A stretch of 36,518 nt of DNA. It comes from Flavobacterium sp. UGB4466 (GTDB taxonomy: Bacteria; Bacteroidota; Bacteroidia; Flavobacteriales; Flavobacteriaceae). The stretch is taken from positions 1 to 36,518 of the forward strand of contig NZ_CAGKLC010000047.1 in NCBI RefSeq assembly GCF_903469665.1, written 5' to 3'. The translations under genes were made by a program, and so were the position numbers. Shown in pieces: positions 24,510-31,929 of the stretch. The notes beneath the pieces were generated by a model that made no database searches, was not told the DNA's origin, and saw nothing but the letters and a program-made list of their open reading frames with translations. Every line of letters begins with the position of its first letter. Positions within the stretch are counted from its first letter, which is position 1.

Positions 24510-27500
24510 TTAAAATTTTAAATTAGCACCGATAACAAATGATCTCAATGACGGGTACGCATCTAACTCAACCCCCTGAGTGCCTTCAACTAACTTACCA
24601 TCTGACACTACATCAGGTGAAAATCCTGAGTATTTTTGGCTGATAAATGGGTTAATTGCATTCACATAGATTCTGCAATAGTTAAAAAACAAATCCTCTT
24701 TTAATGGCAATTTGTATCCTAAGCTCATGTTGTTGATTCTAAAATAATCTGCCGATTCCAGGAAAAAAGTAGAGGCATAAGGAATCTCATTAGAAGGCAC
24801 CGGATTTGAAGCCGTTGTGTTAGTTGGTGTCCAGAAATTGCGAGCCACGGATGCTTCTATATTTTCACCACCAAAACGTTGTGCTTTTTTTCCATTGTAT
24901 ACTTTTGCTCCTCCTGTTCCGTAACCGTCAACAGAAAAATCAAAGTTTTTATAATTTATCCCTAAAGTGATTCCGTAAGTTGAAGTTGGTAAAACCGTTC
25001 CAACATATTTTTTATCGGTTCTCTCGTTTAATGCCGTCTGAACTACTTTATCACCAGTAGCGGTATAATACAACATTTTACCATTTGACGGATCAATACC
25101 AGCAAACTCATACATATAGAAGCTTCCTAAAGGTTGTCCTACTGAAGTATTATCCAGTATTTTAGTATTTTGTCCATTTCCTAAACTTCCTCCAAGAGTT
25201 GGAGCAATTTGAACGTTTTTAAGACTGGAAAGTTCGTTTTTGTTGTGAGAAAAGTTTCCTCCAACCCAATAACTTAAATTATCGCTTATTTTATCGTCCC
25301 AACGCAAAGAAACTTCATATCCTTTGTTTGATACTTCTCCGATATGTGAATAAGTTGAAATATTGTATCCTGAAGTTGCGTAAGGTCTAACATTCAAAAT
25401 GGTATTGGTTGTTTTTTTGTCATACAAATCAAAAGATCCTTTTAATCTGCTGTTAAACAATTCAAAATCTAAACCTCCAGAAAGTTCCTCTACTATTTCC
25501 CAAGATAAATTAGGATCTATTTGCGAATTAATTGTTATTCCTGAACCAAGTCCCGGTAAATCAACTCCTGAAGTAAAAACCTGAGTATTCAATGGTACAT
25601 TCTGATTTCCTAATCTACCCCATGATCCTCTTAATTTTAATAAATTAAGTGTTTCAATATTACTTAAGAAACTTTCTTTTGATATAATCCAACCTAAACC
25701 AACTGATGGGAATGTTCCCCAACGTTTGTCTTCGGCAAATTGAGACGATCCGTCACGTCTTACAGTACCTGTAAGTAAATATCTGTCCATTAATTTGTAC
25801 TGAAAACGAGCAAAATAAGAAGCTAATCTTCTTTGATTCAAAGCTTCATCTTTATAACCTGTTACTGAACTTGCAACATTAATATCTTTTAAAGACCAGT
25901 AGTTTGAATTTGGATTTACATTTTTTCGGTCAATCGTTAATTTTTCTCTGGTTCCTTGTACGTTGGCCTCTATACCGGCAGTAACTTCAACATCATGAAT
26001 TTCTGCAAAAACTTTATTATAAGTCAGGTAATTAGATAAATTCCAGTTGAAATACTGATCTCTGCCTCTTGTCAAAGTATTTGTATTTAAACTTTTAGTA
26101 TCGTAAGCAGATACTACACGAGTAGGATCTCCTGATAACCAAAGTCCTAAATTATCTACATAATTATATTGTTTGTAAGTAAAAAACTCCCCATTAAACT
26201 GAGAGGTAAATTTTAATGATTTGATAATATCATAATCCAACTTTAAACCTCCTTGTAAAATAACAGTCTCTTGTCTCTCATTTGTAAAATCCAACTGAGC
26301 CACCGGATTCGCAACATTATTGAAAGATGCTCCTGTTTCGGCAACCACTCCATTTGAAACAAATGGCACTCCATATTTCCCATTAGGATAACGTACAGGA
26401 ACAAGAGGAGATTGTCTGTAAGCATTTGTAAAAGCGCTTAAAGGCATTGGAGTATTTTTGATGGTACTCACACTCATATTCTGAGTTAATCTAACTTTAT
26501 CCGAAATTTTAAACTCATTATTATTTCGAATCGTAGTTCTACCATAATCAGATCGGTTCAGAATTCCTTTTTCTTCATAATTTCCAACACTAAAAAAGTA
26601 CTTTACATTATCTGAAGACCCTGAAATGGCAATATTGTTTTGCGTATAAGATCCTGTTCTTGTAATTTCATCAAACCAATTGGTATTGTAAGGCTGATTG
26701 GCAGAAAATCTTCCTTGTGGAAAATCACCACTGTAAGCAATATTACTATAACGAACATATTCGTCACTATTTGCCATTCTAACCTTTTTCAAAGGAGTTC
26801 TAATTCCGGCAAAGCTTTCTACATCTACCGTAAGTTTTCCTTTTCCGGATTTCGTGGTGATCATAATTACACCATTTGCACCTCTTGTACCATAAATAGC
26901 TAAGGAAGAAGCATCTTTTAAAATCTCATACGATGTAATATCATTTGCATTAATGTTATTGATATTCTCCGTTGGCATACCATCTACTACATACAAAGGA
27001 TTCTTTCCTCCCAAAGCACTACCGGCTCCTCTAATAATTACAGAAGGTGTACTTCCCGGTGCATCTGAAGCAGATACCTGAACCCCTGCCGCCTTACCTT
27101 GTATGGCCTGAGAAGCATTTAGTACCTTCATTTTTGTAATCTCTTCAGATTTAATAGAGCTTATCGCTGAAGTATTATCAATTTTCTTTCTTGTTCCGTA
27201 TCCAATTACAACTACATCTTTTAATACAGTATCACCTGATTCTTTTAAAGTAATAGTCATTGGTGCGGAAGTTGCTGCCACAGAAATAGGATCAAAGCCC
27301 AACATCGAGATTTTTAGTATCTCTCCCACTTTGGCATTTATGGCAAAATTTCCGTCGAAATCAGCATCAGCAGAAACTCTTGAGTTTGAAGCAGCAATAA
27401 TTGCTCCGGGAACTCCCATTCCATTACTGTCTACTACTTTTCCTTTAATTGCTTGTCCAGACATATAAGCCGGCAATAGCAAAAGCGCTAAAAAGCTAAA

Positions 27501-27515
27501 AATAAAATTTTTCAT
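24510..27515 (-). CDS. SusC/RagA-family TonB-dependent outer-membrane transporter
   Basis: 1001 residues, signal peptide MKNFIFSFLALLLLPAYMSGQ. A carboxypeptidase-regulatory-like domain (about 22-92: IKGKVVDSNGMGVPGAII, DFDGNFAINAKVGEILKISMLGF) precedes the plug (about 100-225), which has the SusC hallmark YVVDGMP and the motif SLAIYGTRGANGVIMITTK. The 22-strand barrel fills the rest and ends in VIGANLKF. It imports oligosaccharides with energy from TonB. It is the first gene of the locus, followed by SusD, GH144 and GH3, and lies 244 bp from the regulator gene on the same strand. The size and domain order are normal; nothing is missing. Confidence 0.96.
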   Translation of the reverse strand: MKNFIFSFLALLLLPAYMSGQAIKGKVVDSNGMGVPGAIIAASNSRVSADADFDGNFAINAKVGEILKISMLGFDPISVAATSAPMTITLKESGDTVLKDVVVIGYGTRKKIDNTSAISSIKSEEITKMKVLNASQAIQGKAAGVQVSASDAPGSTPSVIIRGAGSALGGKNPLYVVDGMPTENINNINANDITSYEILKDASSLAIYGTRGANGVIMITTKSGKGKLTVDVESFAGIRTPLKKVRMANSDEYVRYSNIAYSGDFPQGRFSANQPYNTNWFDEITRTGSYTQNNIAISGSSDNVKYFFSVGNYEEKGILNRSDYGRTTIRNNNEFKISDKVRLTQNMSVSTIKNTPMPLSAFTNAYRQSPLVPVRYPNGKYGVPFVSNGVVAETGASFNNVANPVAQLDFTNERQETVILQGGLKLDYDIIKSLKFTSQFNGEFFTYKQYNYVDNLGLWLSGDPTRVVSAYDTKSLNTNTLTRGRDQYFNWNLSNYLTYNKVFAEIHDVEVTAGIEANVQGTREKLTIDRKNVNPNSNYWSLKDINVASSVTGYKDEALNQRRLASYFARFQYKLMDRYLLTGTVRRDGSSQFAEDKRWGTFPSVGLGWIISKESFLSNIETLNLLKLRGSWGRLGNQNVPLNTQVFTSGVDLPGLGSGITINSQIDPNLSWEIVEELSGGLDFELFNSRLKGSFDLYDKKTTNTILNVRPYATSGYNISTYSHIGEVSNKGYEVSLRWDDKISDNLSYWVGGNFSHNKNELSSLKNVQIAPTLGGSLGNGQNTKILDNTSVGQPLGSFYMYEFAGIDPSNGKMLYYTATGDKVVQTALNERTDKKYVGTVLPTSTYGITLGINYKNFDFSVDGYGTGGAKVYNGKKAQRFGGENIEASVARNFWTPTNTTASNPVPSNEIPYASTFFLESADYFRINNMSLGYKLPLKEDLFFNYCRIYVNAINPFISQKYSGFSPDVVSDGKLVEGTQGVELDAYPSLRSFVIGANLKF

Positions 27516-27571
27516 ACAGTTCGTAATCGTTTAAGTTAGTAGAGCCAAATTAAACAATTACAACGTTGTAG

Positions 27572-27698
27572 TACATCAAATACCACTACTACATAGCTAC
27601 ATCATTATGTTAAAAACAGAATATAAAAGTTTAAATTTCAGCATTTTAAATGTTAATTTTATTTTATTAACATAACGTTATGATGTAGTAATGATGTA
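27572..27698. promoter_or_regulatory. Candidate operator region upstream of susC (TACATCA repeats)
   Basis: TACATCA occurs at 27572-27578 and 27598-27604, and its complement TGATGTA at 27681-27687 and 27692-27698. A larger dyad links them: TACATCATTATGTTA (27598-27612) is complementary to 27668-27687 except for five extra bases (AACGT) in the latter. That stretch also contains a perfect 12-bp palindrome, CATAACGTTATG (27671-27682). No other part of the 244-bp gap shows such structure. It is the likely binding region for the adjacent regulator, but a susC promoter core could not be fixed. Confidence 0.5.
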
Positions 27699-27759
27699 TT
27701 AGAATTATACAATAAAAGAAGTAGAAAAATATAAGATATTTAAAAAAATAATCTCAATC

Positions 27760-30504
27760 TTACAGACTTAATAAAAACTTTGAGAGGTTTTCATCCTGAG
27801 TAAGCCCTAATTTCTTTCTCAAACGATATCTGTGCAATTCTACGCCCCTAAAAGAGATGTTCATCATAGGTGCAATTTCCTTGGAAGAAAGATTCATTTT
27901 GAGGTAAACACACAGTTTTATATCCTTAGGAGTTAAGTTTGGAAACTTTTTAGAAAGGTTAATGATAAATTCATTGTGAATCTGGTTCAGATTGGTTTCA
28001 AAAATCTCCCATTCGTGTTTGTTCACCTCATTGATTTTAATTGCTTTTTTGATTTCGCTCTTCAGTTTATTGAAGTCTTTTTCAGAATTCAAAATGTTCT
28101 GAATGTTATCAATCATTTCACTTTGCTTGGCAATGGACAATGATTTTCCGGCAACTTCTGAGGATTTTGTTTGCAGTTCCAGTTCTAAAATGTGTTTTTC
28201 ATACTCCTGAACATTCAATTCATTCTCCGCTTTCAGTTCCATTTCCAGAATCTCACGCTGATGTTTTAACTCTTCAGCTTGTAGCTTCAATTTTTGCATA
28301 TAGCGTAGCTTGTTCCATTTGTAATAGAAAAACAAAACCGCTCCTACTACAAGCAGATACAGTAAAATCATCCAGAATGAAAAATACCAGGGTTCAGCCA
28401 CTTTAAAATCAAAGTCCGTTACCTCTTCGTAACTCGCACCATCATGTTTGTAAACCACTATAGCATGTGAACCACTGCTTAAATTGTTCAATACAATCAG
28501 TCCATCTGAAATTGGCAGGAAATCGCCATTTTTATTGATTTTATAAAACAAATTAGGCTTACTTGCCCCGTAAATTCCCGAAATTACATTTATTCTTATC
28601 TCAGTGTTGTATTTGATCTTATCTTCATTTGATATAAGATTTCCATCATTAAAAGCTTCTATTTTTACATGAGCATTTTGCTTGTTTTCATAAGTGAGCT
28701 GAAGCGATATAAATCCATCATCAAGATTGAGTAAATAGTGGTTCTGAGTTTTGAAAATCCTCAGATTATCATTGATCAGGGTACCTTTATAATATTTCTC
28801 CTGAATAATGTTCCAAATGAATTTATTACCCTTCGCATATATATGATACAAAATTCCATTCTGCAGCACTACAAAATGATCTTCATCAATTGAAACGACA
28901 TCACTTATGTTCTTAAAATTAGAATTAAACAGTTCATTTTCTTCAAGACTGCCGCTAATCGAATTATAGGTATACCAAACATTATTGATTAGGAAAAGAA
29001 TTTCATTTCTAAATTCAAAAATCTTTACACCAAAATCATTCTTAATTTTGCTCTGCTGTGTTATATTTTCAACTTTTTTAGTCTTATAGTTATCATCGTA
29101 CAATACCCGATACAATCCGCGGTAATTATCTGCAGCCCAGATTTCATTTTTCTGATTCTGAGCAACATACTTTATAGGTTTTGAAAGATCATTAATAACT
29201 TTGTTCTCAGTAGGTACTGCGATATCATTGTAAGCCACAACACCGCTGTAAGTCGATTGAAAATAAGTATTATTGATACTGCTTTTTGTCAAGTTCCATC
29301 CTCCGCTTCTGTTATTGATTTTAACCAGTGAACCATTTTCGTAACAAAAAGTTCCATCATTATGACCTATAATATATTTGGTACCAATTTTACTAATATT
29401 CCAGGCCTGCCCCTGTGTATTGGGCAACATATTAAACTTACCGGAAACAAATTCGAAAACTCCGTGATTTGAAGCAATCAGATATCCCTTATCAATAGCT
29501 GCAACAGAATAAACAGAACCCAGAAGTCCTGAATTATCATAAAAGAAAGAAATCGGAGAGTTGATTTCGACATGCGTAATACCATTATCCAAACCAAGCC
29601 ATAAATCGTTCTCTTTATCGAAACCGATGCTTAATACCGAATTATTCATTAAGACATTGTTCCGATTGATGTTTTTATAGGTATCCGTTTGAAAGTCGTA
29701 AATAAAAACACCTCTGTTCCCGGTTCCTACTACCAGTTTATTTCCTTTAATAAACTTAGCAACATTAATCGTTGCCGATTTTAAAACTTCATTCAACGGA
29801 TTATTCCAGGGTTTTAAACCTCCTTTTTCTACAATAAAAATTCCTTTTTTCTGTGTAAAAATAAACGTCTCGTTCTTGTACTTTTCAATAGCGTGAACTA
29901 CAGTCTTTTTTAAAATATTCCAACCTTTCGGATTGGCTATTTTTGAACCGTCCATTCGAAAAAGACCTTTTGCAACTGAAGCAACATAGACATTATCATC
30001 CACTACAAAGCAATAGGATATTAGAAAAGGGAATTTGATTTTCTTAATGTGTTTTCCATCATAAATAAAAACATCATTAAAAGACTGGAAATAGACGGAA
30101 CCTTTAAACTTGAAAATTTTCCAAATCTCTTCATTGTCCTTTTCGTCAAACAAACGCAGTTTTTTAGTGATGGAAACGTAATGCATCTTTCCCTCTTTTC
30201 GGTACCAGTAACCAAACTCTTTATATGAGCCTGAATAGATCTTATCGCCTTCGATCATGATCGAACGGATGATCGTTTTATTAGGTAATGTATACTTTTC
30301 CCAAATGACACCATCATAACGCAATAAATAGTGATTATTGGCAAAATACATGGCATCGTCATTGCCCTGAACCACATTCCAAATTTGATTGTCACCTTGG
30401 TAATCAGATTTATTATAATTTTCTACGAATGGAAGTAATTCTTGTGCCTGGATTTGAAAAGCAATGAAAAAGAAGAATATAAATTTAGGAAGTATCGATT
30501 TCAA
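27760..30504 (-). CDS. Membrane-spanning beta-propeller sensor with LuxR-type HTH (PUL regulator)
   Basis: About 914 residues from TTG 30504. Signal peptide KSILPKFIFFFFIAFQIQA is followed by a long periplasmic part with two-component-regulator-propeller repeats (IWNVVQGNDDAMYFANNHYL, DVFIYDGKHIKK, LWLGLDNGITHVE, IWAADNYRGLYRV) and a Y_Y_Y-like beta domain (GSHAIVVYKHDGASYEEV). One membrane helix (FWMILLYLLVVGAVLFFYY) leads to a coiled coil and a C-terminal LuxR-type HTH (LTPKDIKLCVYLKMNLSSKEIAPMM, then VELHRYRLRKKLGL). There is no kinase or receiver domain, so sugar binding outside must reach the DNA-binding end directly, as in SusR-like sensors. The open frame continues to ATG 30588, but that start lies within the ackA terminator and upstream of a -7 element. 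It likely activates the susC operon 244 bp downstream. Confidence 0.88.
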   Translation of the reverse strand: MKSILPKFIFFFFIAFQIQAQELLPFVENYNKSDYQGDNQIWNVVQGNDDAMYFANNHYLLRYDGVIWEKYTLPNKTIIRSIMIEGDKIYSGSYKEFGYWYRKEGKMHYVSITKKLRLFDEKDNEEIWKIFKFKGSVYFQSFNDVFIYDGKHIKKIKFPFLISYCFVVDDNVYVASVAKGLFRMDGSKIANPKGWNILKKTVVHAIEKYKNETFIFTQKKGIFIVEKGGLKPWNNPLNEVLKSATINVAKFIKGNKLVVGTGNRGVFIYDFQTDTYKNINRNNVLMNNSVLSIGFDKENDLWLGLDNGITHVEINSPISFFYDNSGLLGSVYSVAAIDKGYLIASNHGVFEFVSGKFNMLPNTQGQAWNISKIGTKYIIGHNDGTFCYENGSLVKINNRSGGWNLTKSSINNTYFQSTYSGVVAYNDIAVPTENKVINDLSKPIKYVAQNQKNEIWAADNYRGLYRVLYDDNYKTKKVENITQQSKIKNDFGVKIFEFRNEILFLINNVWYTYNSISGSLEENELFNSNFKNISDVVSIDEDHFVVLQNGILYHIYAKGNKFIWNIIQEKYYKGTLINDNLRIFKTQNHYLLNLDDGFISLQLTYENKQNAHVKIEAFNDGNLISNEDKIKYNTEIRINVISGIYGASKPNLFYKINKNGDFLPISDGLIVLNNLSSGSHAIVVYKHDGASYEEVTDFDFKVAEPWYFSFWMILLYLLVVGAVLFFYYKWNKLRYMQKLKLQAEELKHQREILEMELKAENELNVQEYEKHILELELQTKSSEVAGKSLSIAKQSEMIDNIQNILNSEKDFNKLKSEIKKAIKINEVNKHEWEIFETNLNQIHNEFIINLSKKFPNLTPKDIKLCVYLKMNLSSKEIAPMMNISFRGVELHRYRLRKKLGLTQDENLSKFLLSL

Positions 30505-30522
30505 AATATTCGGTTTTATCTT

Positions 30523-30530
30523 CAAAGATA
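30523..30530 (-). promoter_or_regulatory. Putative -7 element (TATCTTTG) for the regulator gene
   Basis: Exact TAnnTTTG match on the minus strand, 18 bp before the TTG start at 30504. Any start upstream of this element could not be translated from its transcript. No -33 TTG is seen at the expected distance. Confidence 0.45.
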
Positions 30531-30556
30531 CTGACAAATATTGAATCTGATGGCAT

Positions 30557-30584
30557 AAAAAAAGCTCCTCAACAGAGAAGCTTT
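30557..30584 (-). terminator. Terminator of the pta-ackA unit
   Basis: Arms AAAGCTTCTC and GAGGAGCTTT on the minus strand (30575-30584 and 30561-30570), with a 4-nt loop and one mismatched pair, followed by U-tract (A at 30557-30563 on the plus strand). It lies 21 bp past the ackA stop and within the longest frame of the downstream regulator. Confidence 0.85.
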
Positions 30585-30605
30585 CCATATAATAGTAAGT
30601 CTATT

Positions 30606-31790
30606 CTAGCTTTGAAGCAGCTGATAAACCTGATGAGCAATTTCGTATTCTTCATCTGTAGGGATTACCAAAATTTTTGCTTTTGAATTTGGTACATTAA
30701 TCTCTCTGATTTCTTTAGAACGAATCTGATTCTTTTCATCATCCAGTTCAATTCCAAAATAATCCATATCAGTACAAACCAGCTTGCGCATATAAGAAGA
30801 GTTCTCTCCAATTCCCGCAGTGAAAATAATTGCATCCAAACCGTTTAGAGCTGCCGCGTACGAACCAATCGTTTTTTGAATTCTATAGGCATTCATTAAC
30901 AGCGCCAATTGACAGTCTTTATTTCCTTTTTCAGCTTCGGCTTCAATGTCTCGCAAATCGCTGTAGCCTGTAAGTCCAAGCATACCACTTTGTTTCAATA
31001 AAATTGAATTTACTTCGTCTGCCGAATACCCAAGATTCTTAACCATATAAAAAATAACCGACTGATCAATATCTCCTGAACGAGTTCCCATGATAAGACC
31101 GTTTGACGGAGAGAATCCCATCGTATGATCAATACTTTTCCCGTCTTTTATAGCGGTCATACTGCAGCCATTTCCTAAGTGAATGGTGATTATTTTAGAA
31201 TTCTTTTCTAAATAATCAATTGCTTTTGCAGAAACGTATTTATGACTGGTTCCGTGAAAACCATAAACACGCACTTTATGCTCTGTTAAAAGATAATTTG
31301 GAATGGCAAACTTATAAGCTACTTCCGGCATCGTTTGATGGAATGCAGTATCAAAAACTGCAATTTGCTCTGCATCACTAAAAATTTCTTCTGCGACATT
31401 AATTCCTTCTAAATTAGCTGGATTGTGCAGTGGTGCCAGTTCAAAAAGTTCTTTGATTTTTAATTTTACCGCTTCATCAATTTTCACTGTATCGCTAAAG
31501 GCACTTCCTCCGTGTACCACGCGATGACCCACCGCCGCAATCTCCGAGGTCGATTTAATCACTCCCCTTTCGGCATCTAAAAGCATATTGGCTACTTTTT
31601 GTAAACCAACCTTATGATTAGCAATCGGTAGTGTTTCTTCAATGGTATTTGACGGGGTTTTGAAAATTACATTTGAAGTTTCCAATCCAATTCTGTCAAT
31701 CATACCGGTACAAATTACCTCGTTTGTAGGCATAACCATTAATTGATATTTGATTGAAGAACTTCCTGAGTTTATGATAAGTATTTTCAT
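30606..31790 (-). CDS. ackA: Acetate kinase
   Basis: 394 residues, the usual family length. It interconverts acetyl phosphate plus ADP and acetate plus ATP in the cytoplasm. Both signature blocks are intact: MKILIINSGSSSIKYQL at the N-terminus and FDTAFHQTMPEVAYKFAIP further in, with VGHRVVHGG, YGFHGTSHKYVS, HLGNGCSM, SPSNGLIMGTRSGDID and FTAGIGENSSYMR. With pta upstream on the same strand it forms the acetate-producing Pta-AckA pathway. The 139-bp gap to pta contains a large repeat hairpin (31850-31912), so coupling between the two may be modulated. A terminator follows. Confidence 0.97.
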   Translation of the reverse strand: MKILIINSGSSSIKYQLMVMPTNEVICTGMIDRIGLETSNVIFKTPSNTIEETLPIANHKVGLQKVANMLLDAERGVIKSTSEIAAVGHRVVHGGSAFSDTVKIDEAVKLKIKELFELAPLHNPANLEGINVAEEIFSDAEQIAVFDTAFHQTMPEVAYKFAIPNYLLTEHKVRVYGFHGTSHKYVSAKAIDYLEKNSKIITIHLGNGCSMTAIKDGKSIDHTMGFSPSNGLIMGTRSGDIDQSVIFYMVKNLGYSADEVNSILLKQSGMLGLTGYSDLRDIEAEAEKGNKDCQLALLMNAYRIQKTIGSYAAALNGLDAIIFTAGIGENSSYMRKLVCTDMDYFGIELDDEKNQIRSKEIREINVPNSKAKILVIPTDEEYEIAHQVYQLLQS

Positions 31791-31849
31791 TTTTTTTTAA
31801 GATTCTAAGAGATTGACTCTCTAAGTTTTTTACTGTTTTTAGCTTTAAT

Positions 31850-31912
31850 GTCACCCTGAGCGAAGTCGAAGGCTGGGCAAACAAAGAAGGCTTCGACTCC
31901 GCTCAGCCTGAC
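31850..31912. repeat. REP-like inverted repeat between pta and ackA
   Basis: Left arm starts GTCACCCTGAGCGAAGTCGA (31850-31869); right arm ends CGACTCCGCTCAGCCTGAC (31894-31912). The arms pair over about 22 positions with four mismatches around a 17-nt loop. I recall this G/C-rich CTGAGCG-AGTCGAAG palindrome as a common dispersed element in Bacteroidota genomes. Its composition differs sharply from the A/T-rich surroundings. Confidence 0.8.
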
Positions 31913-31929
31913 TTACATTTTTTAATTAA

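Noticed and set aside
26640..26903. 87-codon plus-strand frame inside susC
   Set aside because: Antisense shadow of the conserved SusC plug region.
30505..30588. N-terminal extension of the propeller regulator
   Set aside because: It overlaps the ackA terminator and precedes the likely promoter; the signal peptide starts at codon 29.
31696..31884. 62-codon minus-strand frame between pta and ackA
   Set aside because: It is made of the REP-like hairpin, spacer and an alternative frame of ackA; there is no protein-like content.
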